In this document: piece after piece, positions 40,649-48,862 of the stretch
Numbering within the stretch: the first letter of the stretch is position 1
How the letters are laid out: each line of letters opens with the position of its first letter
Origin: JADCGM01 sp943370355
GTDB lineage: Bacteria; Pseudomonadota; Alphaproteobacteria; Sphingomonadales; Sphingomonadaceae
Reading direction: 5' to 3'
DNA length: 64,000 nucleotides
Assembly (NCBI GenBank): GCA_943370355.1
Contig: CALRQP020000003.1
Coordinates: 104,944-168,943, forward strand
The notes under the pieces: generated by a model
What the model was told of the DNA's origin: nothing
Databases searched by the model: none
Seen by the model: only the letters and a program-made list of their open reading frames with translations
Translations under genes and position numbers: made by a program

Positions 40649-41050
40649 TTACTGCGGCGATCCGGGAGGCGTTGGGGTGTTGCCGACCGGCTGGGTCGTT
40701 GGTGTCAGCTTATCGACCGCGCGCTTGTTGGCGCTCTCGACGCCGGGAACGCCGGTGGCCATGCCGGGATCGCCCGCGCCGCCGGTGCCGCTCGCGCGTG
40801 CCTTGGCACGGCGATCGGAGTCAGGATCGACGCCGGGGGAGGTGGGTCCGCTGCCGGCCGTCGTGCCAGAACTTGCGCCGACGGTTGAGTCGACGCCCGG
40901 CCGCGGCGCGCGGATTTCATTGCCGACGGTCGAGCTGCCGCCGATCGAGGTGCTGGTCGTGCCTCCGACTCCCGTCGATCCGGTCGTCTGTGCGCCAGCC
41001 GCAACAGGAAGTGCGAGGGTTGTCAGCAGGGCAATGCGAACGAGGCTCAT
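40649..41050 (-). CDS. small exported Gly/Thr/Ser/Pro-rich protein
   Basis: A 133-residue protein with a signal peptide (SLVRIALLTTLALPVAAGA, cut before QTTGS). A low-complexity mature part follows: Gly/Ser/Thr repeats, then GVDPDSDRRAKARASGTGG, and a Pro-rich tail ending TPPGSPQ. GGAG precedes the ATG by 8 bases. It is convergent with the secreted pair and 73 bases downstream of a TM2 protein gene. Periplasmic or surface location is likely; the function is unknown. Confidence 0.7.
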   Translation of the reverse strand: MSLVRIALLTTLALPVAAGAQTTGSTGVGGTTSTSIGGSSTVGNEIRAPRPGVDSTVGASSGTTAGSGPTSPGVDPDSDRRAKARASGTGGAGDPGMATGVPGVESANKRAVDKLTPTTQPVGNTPTPPGSPQ

Positions 41051-41123
41051 GTCATTTACTCCGACATCGCCGGGTCATCCGGCTTCGCAAGCTCAACGCA
41101 TGGCGTGCCCGCTAGCTCCCGCT

Positions 41124-41384
41124 TCAGCCGCGCAGCCAGCCCGGGATCAGGAAGGCGTCGATGAGCCACCACAGGCCGACCGCGCCCCAGATCAGGAAAC
41201 CGAGGCCGAACCAGAAGGTCAGCCAGCCGAGTCCGTGCAGGACCAGCATGGTCATGCCGGTGGCGACCCGCCCGGTCACGAGGCGGTGCACGCCCAGATT
41301 GCCGAGGAAAAACCAGACCAGATAGACGATGATCGTCATGCCAGCGGCGTCGGCTGGGTCGCGGTAACGGTCGATAACGGCCAT
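41124..41384 (-). CDS. TM2-domain membrane protein
   Basis: An 86-residue protein with two membrane segments joined by a short turn. YLVWFFLGNLGVHRLVTGRV is a TM2 signature (variant of FLGxFGxHRFY), then LGFLIWGAVGLWWLIDAFLIPGW. TM2 proteins are small inner-membrane proteins of unknown function. GGAGG precedes the ATG by 4-5 bases. It lies immediately downstream of aroC on the same strand, separated by a short palindrome. Confidence 0.88.
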   Translation of the reverse strand: MAVIDRYRDPADAAGMTIIVYLVWFFLGNLGVHRLVTGRVATGMTMLVLHGLGWLTFWFGLGFLIWGAVGLWWLIDAFLIPGWLRG

Positions 41385-41403
41385 GCTGCCTCCGGTGTAT
41401 TAC

Positions 41404-41420
41404 CGGACTAAGATAGTCCG
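41404..41420 (-). terminator. short perfect hairpin at the aroC stop codon
   Basis: CGGACTA and TAGTCCG are perfect 7-bp arms with a 3-base loop, overlapping the aroC TAG. No T-run follows on the minus strand, so termination is uncertain. Confidence 0.3.
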
Positions 41421-42484
41421 CATTGCGCGCGATGCAAGAGCTTCTGGTCGGCGAGTACCAGCGCCATCATCGCCTCGGCGACCGGCGCGGCGCGGATGCC
41501 GACGCAGGGGTCGTGGCGGCCCTTGGTGACGATCTCCGTGGCTCCGCCGTCGCGGTCAATCGTCTCTACGGCGGTCAGGATCGACGAGGTGGGCTTGAGC
41601 GCGATGCGGCACACCACCGGCTGGCCCGTGGAGATGCCGCCCGCCGTCCCGCCCGAATGATTGGCGAGGAACAGCGGCTTGCCGTCCGGTCCGGGGCGCA
41701 TTCCATCGGCGTTGTCCTCGCCGCGCAGCCGGGCGGCCGCGAAGCCGTCGCCGATCTCGACGCCCTTTACGGCGTTGATCGACATCATCGCCGAAGCGAG
41801 TTCGCTGTCGAGCTTGGCATAGACCGGCGCGCCCCAGCCGGCGGGGACGCCAGTCGCGATGCATTCGACGATCGCGCCGAGAGAGGAGCCGGATTTTCGG
41901 GCTGCGTCGAGTGCGACTTCCCACTGCTTTGCAGCCTCGGCGTCGGGGCAGAAGAAGGGATTGCGGTCGATCGCGGCATCGTCGAAGCGGCTGCGATCGA
42001 TCGCGATGCCGCCGAGTTCGACGAGATAGGCGCGGATTGTGACCTCGGCGATGACCAGCCGGGCCACCGCGCCTGCGGCCACCCGCGCCGCCGTCTCCCG
42101 CGCCGAACTCCGCCCGCCGCCGCGGGGATCGCGGAAGCCATATTTGGCGTCATAGGCATAGTCGGCATGGCCGGGCCGGTATTTTGCCGCGACCTCGGAA
42201 TAGTCCTTCGAGCGCTGGTCGACATTCTCGATCATCAGCGAGATCGGCGTACCGGTGGTCCGTCCCTCATAGACTCCCGACAGGATGCGCACCTGATCGG
42301 GCTCCTGCCGCTGCGTCGTGAACCGCGAGGTGCCCGGACGGCGCTTGTCGAGCCACGGCTGGATATCGGCCTCGCTGAGCGCAAGGCCGGGCGGGCAGCC
42401 ATCGACGACCGCGCCCAGCGCGGGACCGTGGGACTCGCCCCAGGTGGTGAAGCGGAAGACCCGCCCGAAGCTGTTGAAACTCAC
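41408..42484 (-). CDS. aroC: chorismate synthase
   Basis: A 358-residue FMN-dependent enzyme, the last step of the shikimate pathway. It starts SFNSFGRVFRFTTWGESHG (signature 1 GESHGPALGAVVDGCPPG). The other signatures are present: YRPGHADYAYDAKYGFRDPRGGGRSSARETAARVAAGA and the C-terminal SGGTAGGISTGQPVVCRIALKPT region with RGRHDPCVGIRAAPVAEAM. It is full length. It follows fabI by 4 bases on the minus strand, so the two are co-transcribed. Confidence 0.98.
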   Translation of the reverse strand: MSFNSFGRVFRFTTWGESHGPALGAVVDGCPPGLALSEADIQPWLDKRRPGTSRFTTQRQEPDQVRILSGVYEGRTTGTPISLMIENVDQRSKDYSEVAAKYRPGHADYAYDAKYGFRDPRGGGRSSARETAARVAAGAVARLVIAEVTIRAYLVELGGIAIDRSRFDDAAIDRNPFFCPDAEAAKQWEVALDAARKSGSSLGAIVECIATGVPAGWGAPVYAKLDSELASAMMSINAVKGVEIGDGFAAARLRGEDNADGMRPGPDGKPLFLANHSGGTAGGISTGQPVVCRIALKPTSSILTAVETIDRDGGATEIVTKGRHDPCVGIRAAPVAEAMMALVLADQKLLHRAQCGLS

Positions 42485-42488
42485 GGCC

Positions 42489-43292
42489 TCACGCCAGTCC
42501 GATATCCGGTGCGTCCTCAGCCTTCATGCCGATCACATTGTATCCTGCGTCGACATGATGGATTTCGCCGGTCACGCCGCTCGACAGGTCGCTGCAGAGG
42601 TAGAGGCCGGCACCGCCGACATCCTCGATCGTCACGTTGCGGCGCATCGGGCTGTTCAGCTCGTTCCACTTCAGGATGTAGCGGAAGTCGCCGATGCCAC
42701 TGGCGGCCAGCGTCTTGATCGGACCGGCGGAGATCGCGTTGACCCGCACCTTCTGCGGCCCGAGGTCCATCGCCAGATATTTCACGCTGGTCTCGAGCGC
42801 CGACTTGGCCAGACCCATCACATTATAATGCGGAATGACCTTCTCCGCGCCGTAATAGCTCAGCGTCAGCAGCGAGCCGCCATTGGGCATCATCGGCAGC
42901 GCGCGCTGCGCGCAGGCGGTGAAGCTGTAGACCGAAATATTCATCGAGTTCAGGAAATTGTCGAGGCTGGTGTCGACATAGCGGCCGCGCAGCTCATTCT
43001 TGTCCGAATAGCCGATCGCGTGGACGAGGAAGTCGATGGTCGGCCAGCGCGCCTTCAGCGTCTCGAAACAGGCGTCGAGCTTCGCCATTTCGCTGACATC
43101 GCATTCGATCAGGAAATCGCTGTCGAGGCTTTCGGCGAGCGGGCGCACGCGCTTTTCCAGCGCCTCGCCCTGGAAGGTGAAGGCCAGTTCCGCGCCTTGT
43201 TCGTTCAATGCCTTGGCGATTCCCCAGGCCAGCGAGCGATCGTTGGCGACGCCCATGATGAGCCCGCGCTTGCCCGCCATCAATCCAGCCAT
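42489..43292 (-). CDS. fabI: enoyl-[acyl-carrier-protein] reductase (NADH)
   Basis: A 267-residue short-chain-dehydrogenase-fold enzyme that completes each cycle of fatty acid elongation. GKRGLIMGVANDRSLAWGIAKAL is the FabI-type cofactor motif, and the active-site pair follows the FabI spacing Y-x6-K (YNVMGLAK). LAASGIGDFRYILKWNE is the substrate-binding loop. It is the target of triclosan-type inhibitors in other bacteria. It lies between a YihY gene (2-base gap upstream) and aroC (4-base gap downstream). Confidence 0.97.
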   Translation of the reverse strand: MAGLMAGKRGLIMGVANDRSLAWGIAKALNEQGAELAFTFQGEALEKRVRPLAESLDSDFLIECDVSEMAKLDACFETLKARWPTIDFLVHAIGYSDKNELRGRYVDTSLDNFLNSMNISVYSFTACAQRALPMMPNGGSLLTLSYYGAEKVIPHYNVMGLAKSALETSVKYLAMDLGPQKVRVNAISAGPIKTLAASGIGDFRYILKWNELNSPMRRNVTIEDVGGAGLYLCSDLSSGVTGEIHHVDAGYNVIGMKAEDAPDIGLA

Positions 43293-43294
43293 GC

Positions 43295-44251
43295 TTACTC
43301 CTGCACTAGGTTCTTGGCGGCCTTTTGCCGCGATTTGGGATGCTGCGCCAGCGCTGCGTTCAGTTCCGCCCCCAGAACGAAGCCCAAGCCCACTACCCAG
43401 AAGAAAATCAGCGCGATCATCACGCCGGCCAGCGACCCATAGGTGCGGTCATAACCGCCGAGCAGGCCGATGAACCAGGGCAGGATCATCGTTGCTGCCA
43501 CCCACATGCCCGTGGTCAGCGCCGCGCCGGGCCATTTCGGATAGCCCTTGCGGAATTTCTTGGGCGTCAGCGTCAGGAACAGCAGGTAGAGCGACAGGAA
43601 CAGCGCCAGCCCGGGCGCGAGCCGCGACAGGTGCAGCCAGCCGAGCGCGTTGCTCGCCCAGGGGATGATGCCGGTCACGAACGCCTCGGCCCCGGTCAGC
43701 ACGACTTGCACCGAAAATGCGACCAGCATCAGGATGACCGAGGCGATGACCAGCGCGATGCTGCCGAGCCGATATTCCCAGAAGGGCCGACTGCCTGTCG
43801 TTTTGTAGGCGCGGCGCAGGATTGAGCGTGCCGTTTCGATGAAGCTCGCCGTCGACCACAGACCGACGACGATACCGAAGGTCAGCACATTGTTCGACTT
43901 CTGCGACAGCACGTCGGCGACGGGCCCGCGCAGCAGCTCGGCGACCCCCGGCGGGACTGTACGCAGGAAATTATTGACAGCCGCCAGCCCGTCCTCGGTG
44001 CGCCCGAAGGCGCCTGCAATCCGCGCGACGACGATGAAGAAGGGAAACAGCGTCAGCAGCGACAGATAGGCAAGATTGCCGGCATCGGTGAAGCCGTCGT
44101 TGAAGGTGTTGACGAGCGTCCGCTTGCCGACGCGCAGCACGCGGATTGGGATCGACAGGGTGATCCCGAGCAACTCGACGGTCAGGCGGCGCGCGCCGCG
44201 GACGGCATCGCCAACGGGATCGGTTGCGGGCGGCTCAACTCGGTCGGTCAT
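43295..44251 (-). CDS. YihY/UPF0761 family inner-membrane protein
   Basis: A 318-residue protein with six membrane segments. The N-terminal block FNDGFTDAGNLAYLSLLTLFPFFIVVA, the middle SFIETARSILRRAYKTTGSRPFW and the C-terminal YDRTYGSLAGVMIALIFFWVVGLGFVLGAELNA fit the YihY family, once mislabelled ribonuclease BN. The function is unknown; it may be a transporter. The last residues are basic and cytoplasmic. It is the first gene of a YihY-fabI-aroC run. Confidence 0.92.
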   Translation of the reverse strand: MTDRVEPPATDPVGDAVRGARRLTVELLGITLSIPIRVLRVGKRTLVNTFNDGFTDAGNLAYLSLLTLFPFFIVVARIAGAFGRTEDGLAAVNNFLRTVPPGVAELLRGPVADVLSQKSNNVLTFGIVVGLWSTASFIETARSILRRAYKTTGSRPFWEYRLGSIALVIASVILMLVAFSVQVVLTGAEAFVTGIIPWASNALGWLHLSRLAPGLALFLSLYLLFLTLTPKKFRKGYPKWPGAALTTGMWVAATMILPWFIGLLGGYDRTYGSLAGVMIALIFFWVVGLGFVLGAELNAALAQHPKSRQKAAKNLVQE

Positions 44252-44270
44252 TGGCCCCCGTCGACGCCTG

Positions 44271-45224
44271 TCAGGTCAGTTGCGCACGCGGATCGCGCGA
44301 CTTGTCGCTCTCCCAACGTTCGACAAAGCTGCGAAGCTCCGCATCGTCGGCAGGCAGGTCGATCATCAGCGTGACCAGCTGATCGCCGCGCGTCTTGTCG
44401 GCGCGGGTGAAGCCCTTGCCCTTGAGACGCAGCACCTTTCCCGAGGTCGATCCGGGCGGAATGCCGAGCATCACCGCGCCGTCGACCGTCGGCACGCGCA
44501 CCTTGCCGCCGAGCACGGCCTCGTCGAGCCGCACGGGCAGGTCGAGGCGGACATTGTCGCCGTCGCGCACGAAATAGCGGTGCGGCGCGACTTCGAGCGT
44601 GATCAGCGCGTCGCCTGCGCCGCCCGGTCCGGCATCGCCCTGACCGGCCATCCTGAGCGGCTTGTCGGCGCTGAACCCGGCGGGAAGCTTCAGATCGAGC
44701 GTCTTGCCATTGCGCAGCGAGATGCGCTGCGGGTCGAGCCGCGCTGCGGCCTCGAACGGCACGCTGAGCCGGTAGGTGACGTCGGCACCCTTGGGCTGCG
44801 TGCGCGGACCACGCCCGCGCAGGTCGTTGAAATCGAAGCCCGCGCCACCGCCGCCGCGACGGCCGAACAGTTCGGAAAACAGGTCGCTCGCATCGCCGCC
44901 GAACTCGAACCCGCCGCCGCCACCGCCGCCCTGCGGCCGGTAGCCGCCCGCGCCGCCGAACGGATTGCCGCCACCGCCGCCGCCGAATCCGAAACTCTTG
45001 GGATTGCCCGCCTCGTCGATCTCGCCGCGATCATATTGGCCGCGCTTGTCCTTATCGGACAGGATCGCATAGGCCGACGACACATCCTTGAACCGCTCGA
45101 GCGCCTTCGGATTGTCCTTGTTCTTGTCGGGATGGAGCTCCTTGGCGAGCTTGCGATACGCCTTCTTGATCGCGGCATCGTCTGCCCCGCGCGCCACGCC
45201 CAGCTTTGAATATAAATCAGCCAT
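44271..45224 (-). CDS. DnaJ-domain co-chaperone, CbpA-like (no zinc finger)
   Basis: A 317-residue protein from ATG 45224 (MADLYSKLGV); ATG 45242 is an alternative. A J domain (residues about 1-68) contains the HPD motif in KELHPDKNKD that stimulates DnaK. A Gly/Phe-rich region (about 75-125) with runs of glycine follows, and then two C-terminal substrate-binding beta-domains (DVTYRLSVPFEAAARLDPQ; GDALITLEVAPHRYFVRDGD). The cysteine-rich zinc-binding domain of true DnaJ is absent, so it belongs to the CbpA/DjlB-like type II group. It probably forms its own unit upstream of the YihY gene. Confidence 0.92.
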   Translation of the reverse strand: MADLYSKLGVARGADDAAIKKAYRKLAKELHPDKNKDNPKALERFKDVSSAYAILSDKDKRGQYDRGEIDEAGNPKSFGFGGGGGGNPFGGAGGYRPQGGGGGGGFEFGGDASDLFSELFGRRGGGGAGFDFNDLRGRGPRTQPKGADVTYRLSVPFEAAARLDPQRISLRNGKTLDLKLPAGFSADKPLRMAGQGDAGPGGAGDALITLEVAPHRYFVRDGDNVRLDLPVRLDEAVLGGKVRVPTVDGAVMLGIPPGSTSGKVLRLKGKGFTRADKTRGDQLVTLMIDLPADDAELRSFVERWESDKSRDPRAQLT

Positions 45225-45320
45225 AGCCGCCGTTGTCGCCATCCCTGCCGTGCTTGTCCACTGCAACAGGTGAGGTATGCGCGCAACACGGTGGTTGCAA
45301 GGGCTGCGCGAAAGGCGGTC

Positions 45321-45596
45321 CTAGCGGTCCCGGTCGATCACTCGGAACAGCCGGGCGACGAACTCGGCGCGGGCAGCATCGAGGGCGGCCTGCTTTTCAG
45401 GAGGCAGTTTGTGCGTCTCGATGTCGAGGCCGGGCAGGTGGGCGGCGACCGCGTCTTCGAGCAGTGCGACGCGGTTGCGGGTCACCCAGCTTTCCTTGGC
45501 GAGTTCGAGCAGCATCGCGACGAGCGCATCGACGGCGGGGTCGTCGAAGAAGGCGGGGCGGTCGCCCTTGGCGGTCTTGGGGAGCGGCTCGGTCAC
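45321..45596 (-). CDS. small hypothetical protein coupled to a methyltransferase gene
   Basis: A 91-residue protein from GTG 45596, overlapping the methyltransferase stop by 4 bases (GTGA). It is acidic/amphipathic and helical in pattern: FFDDPAVDALVAMLLELAKESWVTRNRVALLEDAVAAHLPG. There is no signal peptide or membrane segment. The coupled arrangement with the upstream methyltransferase suggests a joint function. I do not recognise the family, although the pattern looks conserved rather than random. Confidence 0.75.
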   Translation of the reverse strand: MTEPLPKTAKGDRPAFFDDPAVDALVAMLLELAKESWVTRNRVALLEDAVAAHLPGLDIETHKLPPEKQAALDAARAEFVARLFRVIDRDR

Positions 45597-46750
45597 CGCT
45601 TCCACGCCCCATAGGTGTACCAGCGCACGCCGTCCGCGAGGCGGCCGGTGTTGCCGTCGGGAGTCGCAGAGGCGGCCGCGTCGGCGGAGATCGCCTCGGC
45701 ACCGTACCAGCCGAGCGACGGGACGATCGCTTCGAAGAATTCGTCGGCGGGGAAGCCGGCCTTGCTGCACAGCTGGCGCGGGTCCTGGTCGCGGTAGGTG
45801 CGGTAGAAGGGCTCGGCGTTATAGAAGCTGTCCCAGTCGAGGTAGAAGGCGTCATAGGCTGCCATCGCGCCGTTCGGCGGCAGCTCATAGTGCAGCATGA
45901 GACCGCCCGGGCGCAGCAGCCGGTGTGCCTCGGCGAACACGGCAGCGATGTCCTTCAGCGGCAGTTCGTGCAGGAACATCGAGGAGAAGACGAGGTCGAA
46001 GCTCGCGTCGGGGAAGCCGGTGCTGCGCGCATCGCGCTGGCGGAAGTCGGCGGCGAGGCCCATCGATTTGGCGCGGGCATGCGCATAGGCGACGCAGGGG
46101 CCGGCAACATCGATGCCGGTCACATGCGCGTCAGGGTAGGTTCGCTTCCATGGCAGCGTCTGGTGGCCGACCGAACAGCCGAGATCGAGCACGTCCTTCG
46201 GCTGGAAGTCGGGATAGCGCGCGGCGAGCCACATCGCGATCGAGCGGCCGATATCGTCGAGCGTGTCGCCCATCAGCCCGGCTGAGAAGACCGACAGGCC
46301 GTTTTCATACATCGCGCCTGCCGACAGGTCGGCCCCGCTGTGATAGCCGCCGGGCATCAGATGCACATCGAGCGCGGCGACATTCGACGGGATCGGCAGG
46401 TCGGGGTCGAGTTCGAGCGTGCCTTCGCCCGGAAGCGCCGTGGCGATTTCGGATAGCCGTGTCCGGTCGCGCTCCAGCGTGCCGCGCACCGAGTCCCAGA
46501 CCATCTCCTGCGCGCTGACCCGCGTCGCCGAATAGAAACGGAACAGCGTGTCGGGTTTCATCGCGCGGTGCACATCCTGCCCGGTCGCGTCGGCGGGGAG
46601 TTTCGGCGCGATGGCGCTGTCGAAGCGGCGCTTCATCGCCGTCGCCATGTCGTTGAGCACATAGCCGCGCAGCGAGGAGACGAAATCCTGGCCGGCCAGC
46701 TCGTCGGCGGTCGGCGCGAGGGCGAGGTCATGGGTGACGAACCGGGTCAT
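45593..46750 (-). CDS. class I SAM-dependent methyltransferase
   Basis: A 385-residue protein from ATG 46750 (MTRFVTHDLALAPTADEL). The N-terminal 150 residues are helical and of unknown role. The methyltransferase core starts with motif I VLDLGCSVGHQTLPW, then VTGIDVAGPCVAYAHARA (motif II region), FDLVFSSMFLHELPL and LRPGGLMLHYELPP. The surrounding pattern is that of small-molecule (polyketide- or quinone-type) methyltransferases rather than rRNA or DNA enzymes. The substrate is not assigned. The downstream 91-residue gene overlaps its stop codon, and the divergent DDAH-like gene starts 116 bases away. Confidence 0.88.
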   Translation of the reverse strand: MTRFVTHDLALAPTADELAGQDFVSSLRGYVLNDMATAMKRRFDSAIAPKLPADATGQDVHRAMKPDTLFRFYSATRVSAQEMVWDSVRGTLERDRTRLSEIATALPGEGTLELDPDLPIPSNVAALDVHLMPGGYHSGADLSAGAMYENGLSVFSAGLMGDTLDDIGRSIAMWLAARYPDFQPKDVLDLGCSVGHQTLPWKRTYPDAHVTGIDVAGPCVAYAHARAKSMGLAADFRQRDARSTGFPDASFDLVFSSMFLHELPLKDIAAVFAEAHRLLRPGGLMLHYELPPNGAMAAYDAFYLDWDSFYNAEPFYRTYRDQDPRQLCSKAGFPADEFFEAIVPSLGWYGAEAISADAAASATPDGNTGRLADGVRWYTYGAWKR

Positions 46751-46866
46751 CGGCGGCGCTCCTGCAAGAGGCGCGACTATGCCGGGCGGAGAAGGGCGGC
46801 TCAACCGATTTTGTCCGGACAACAACGCCGCTTGCGATTGCCCATCGCGGCGGCATTATCGCGCGC

Positions 46867-47640
46867 ATGATCGTCTCCGCCATCACCCGCCGCCCCAGCC
46901 CGCAGATGTCCGACTGCGAGCTCACGCATCTGTCTCGCACGCCGATCGACGCGGCGGAAGCCGAGCGCCAGCATGCGGCCTATCGCGCGGCCTTGGCGGG
47001 GGCAGGGGTGTCGGTGACCGACCTGCCGGCGCGGGCGGGCCATCCGGACTGTTCGTTCGTCGAGGACACGGCGATCTGCCTGCCCGAACTGTTCGTTATC
47101 TGCCGCCCCGGCGCGGCCTCGCGACTGGGCGAGGTCGCGAGCGTCGCCGCCGTGCTGCCCGGTGACCGGCCGCAGCGGCGCATCGAAGCGCCGGCCACTC
47201 TGGAGGGCGGCGATGTGCTGGTGGCGGGCAAGACGATCTTCGTTGGCCGCTCGACGCGCACCAACAAGGAAGGGATCGGCGCTCTGGCTGCGGCGACCGC
47301 GCCGTTCGGCTACCGGGTCGTCGCGGTCGAAGTGCCGGGCGCGCTGCATCTCAAGACGGCGGCAACGGCGCTGGCGCCCGACCTGCTGCTGGTCAATCCT
47401 GCCTGGGTCGATGTCGAGGCGTTCGGGGGCGTCCACCACATTGCCGTTGCGGGCGACGAGCCCTTCGCGTCGAACATATTGAGCGTGAACGAGCGCATCT
47501 TCATGCATGCCGGCATGCCACGGACCGCCGAGGCGATTGCCGCCGCGGGGTTTGCCGTGACGCCGCTCGATGTGTCGGAGTTTGCCAAGGCGGAAGCTGG
47601 GCTGACCTGTCTGAGCCTGCTGATTCTGAAGGCCGGATAG
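46867..47640 (+). CDS. dimethylarginine dimethylaminohydrolase-like amidinotransferase-fold enzyme
   Basis: A 257-residue protein. The DDAH motifs are all present: CSFVEDTAI (substrate Asp), TLEGGDVLV, the catalytic His161 in ALHLKTAAT, and the catalytic Cys248 in AGLTCLSLL. These positions nearly coincide with the His162/Cys249 pair known for the Pseudomonas enzyme. DDAH hydrolyses N-omega-methylated arginines to citrulline and methylamines. Arginine deiminase or another guanidino hydrolase remains possible. It stands alone on the plus strand, with a GC hairpin beginning at the first base after its stop. Confidence 0.9.
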   Translation: MIVSAITRRPSPQMSDCELTHLSRTPIDAAEAERQHAAYRAALAGAGVSVTDLPARAGHPDCSFVEDTAICLPELFVICRPGAASRLGEVASVAAVLPGDRPQRRIEAPATLEGGDVLVAGKTIFVGRSTRTNKEGIGALAAATAPFGYRVVAVEVPGALHLKTAATALAPDLLLVNPAWVDVEAFGGVHHIAVAGDEPFASNILSVNERIFMHAGMPRTAEAIAAAGFAVTPLDVSEFAKAEAGLTCLSLLILKAG

Positions 47641-47935
47641 CCCGGTCTGCGGGATCGCAGCCGGGTGAGACAGTGGGGACCGGCGCGTCCTTCTGCTGGA
47701 CGCTCGGGAGCTCGGTGACTGACGTTCATTCAAGTAAGCCGCACCGAGGCTTTGGGGGTCTGGCTGTCCCGGCGTCCCTTTCAGCGTAGCAGGCGGACGC
47801 TCTGCGCAGGCAAATCCAGACGGGTCGTATGACGCGAAGCTTCGGCTAACCCCGAACGATTCCGCGCCGGTCCTGCTTCAGACGCCTTGCGGCATCGGAA
47901 GCGTGTCTGCCCGGCCGTGGCCACGACCGGACAAT
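47641..47935 (-). ncRNA. candidate structured RNA, family not recognised
   Basis: The 380-base gap between the convergent DDAH and SDR genes has no plausible ORF but many nested stems. Going 5' to 3' on the minus strand: CCGGTCGTGG/CCACGGCCGG hairpin (47930-47911); GATGCC-GCAA-GGCGTC hairpin with a GNRA loop (47896-47881); a long-range perfect 11-bp stem GGACCGGCGCG/CGCGCCGGTCC (47873-47863 with 47687-47677). Inside that stem are CGTTCGGG/CCCGAGCG (47858-47851 with 47708-47701), GTCTGG/CCAGAC (47821-47816 with 47763-47758), GCGTCC/GGACGC (47800-47795 with 47777-47772) and CTCGGTG/CACCGAG (47748-47742 with 47717-47711). Three stems contain G-U pairs only if the minus strand is transcribed; on the plus strand they become A-C mismatches. 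A TTGACA element lies upstream. I found no tmRNA tag, RNase P core or SRP loop. Confidence 0.55.
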
Positions 47936-47939
47936 CCAC

Positions 47940-47968
47940 GCACTAACCGATATGGTTCTAATTGTCAA
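47940..47968 (-). promoter_or_regulatory. promoter candidate for the structured RNA
   Basis: On the minus strand TTGACA (47968-47963) is followed by an AT-rich spacer of 16-17 bases and TTAGTG or TAGTGC. The -35 is perfect and the -10 is weak. It would start transcription near 47933, at the 5' edge of the first hairpin of the candidate RNA. Confidence 0.5.
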
Positions 47969-47989
47969 GAACAAAAGTGCAGTCTGGGT

Positions 47990-48012
47990 GGAGCGGCGGA
48001 AGCCGCTACTCC
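47990..48012 (-). terminator. hairpin after the SDR gene
   Basis: AGCGGC and GCCGCT pair around TTCC (minus strand), flanked by GGAG/CTCC-like bases, 9 bases after the SDR stop. A short TTTT lies about 15 bases further. It probably separates the SDR transcript from the RNA candidate downstream. Confidence 0.45.
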
Positions 48013-48020
48013 GATCCCAT

Positions 48021-48740
48021 TCAAGCTGCGAACATCTGTTCGACCGACTTTGGGCTGGTTGCCCAGGCGGCACCGACCTGCTGCGCCATCGGGTCGGGAT
48101 AGATGTCGTCGGTGCCCGCTTCGACGCCGTCGAGAATGGCGTTGGCAACAACGTCCGGTGCGGTCTTCGGCAGTGTGATTTCGGCGGCCATGTCGGTGTC
48201 GACCGGGCCGGGGAAGACACCGTGGACGCTAACACCATCGGCTGCAAGTGCACCGCGCAGTGACTGGGTCAGCGAGACGGCAGCAGCCTTCGACGCGCTG
48301 TAGACGGCGAGGCCCGGCATCGCGGCGAGGCCGACGACGCTCAGAAGGTTGACGATCGCACCCTTGCTGGCGCGCAGCGCCGGCGCGAAGGCTTGGGCGG
48401 TGCGCAGCGGGCCGCGGACGTTAACGTCGAAATTGCGGTCGAAGGCTTCGGTGGTCACGTCGAACACCGTGCCGCCGTCGAGCGCGCCGGCATTGTTGAT
48501 GAGGAGGGTCACGTCGGTGGCGGTGCCAGCGGCCTTGGCGATGCTTGCCGGGTCGGTGACATCCAGCTGAAGCGGAACCACGCGGGCGGGGTCCAACGCA
48601 ACGAGCGTGGCAAGTGCATCGGTCGAGCGGGCAGCCGCATAGATTTTGGCTGCGCCGCGCGCGAGCAGGGCTTCGACGATGGCGCGGCCGATACCGCGGT
48701 TGGCACCGGTGACGAGGGCGATGGAATTCTGGACGGTCAT
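48021..48740 (-). CDS. short-chain dehydrogenase/reductase
   Basis: A 239-residue NAD(P)-dependent oxidoreductase from ATG 48740 (MTVQNSIALVTGANRGIG). The cofactor motif is TGANRGIG, the structural motif is INNAGAL, and the catalytic Ser...YSASK (Y-x3-K) is intact. The C terminus (DDIYPDPMAQQVG) is typical of a subgroup of short SDRs with unassigned substrates. It is divergent from a LysR regulator with about 120 bases between, which suggests it is that regulator's target. It was not assigned to a pathway. Confidence 0.9.
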   Translation of the reverse strand: MTVQNSIALVTGANRGIGRAIVEALLARGAAKIYAAARSTDALATLVALDPARVVPLQLDVTDPASIAKAAGTATDVTLLINNAGALDGGTVFDVTTEAFDRNFDVNVRGPLRTAQAFAPALRASKGAIVNLLSVVGLAAMPGLAVYSASKAAAVSLTQSLRGALAADGVSVHGVFPGPVDTDMAAEITLPKTAPDVVANAILDGVEAGTDDIYPDPMAQQVGAAWATSPKSVEQMFAA

Positions 48741-48862
48741 GTGGGGTCTCCTTGCTGAATTCGCCGGGGGATGGCGTTCCAGACAGATATTCATGCACGT
48801 CAATATGATAAACAGGTTGCACTGCACTTGTATGATGCGTGATTCGCATTAATCTGCCGGAT

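Noticed and set aside
47641..47968. tmRNA, RNase P RNA or SRP RNA as identity of the structured gap
   Set aside because: No tag-peptide frame, no T-arm or CCA arrangement, no RNase P GAAAGUCC core and no SRP GGAAGGAAGCA loop on either strand. 6S RNA is left open.
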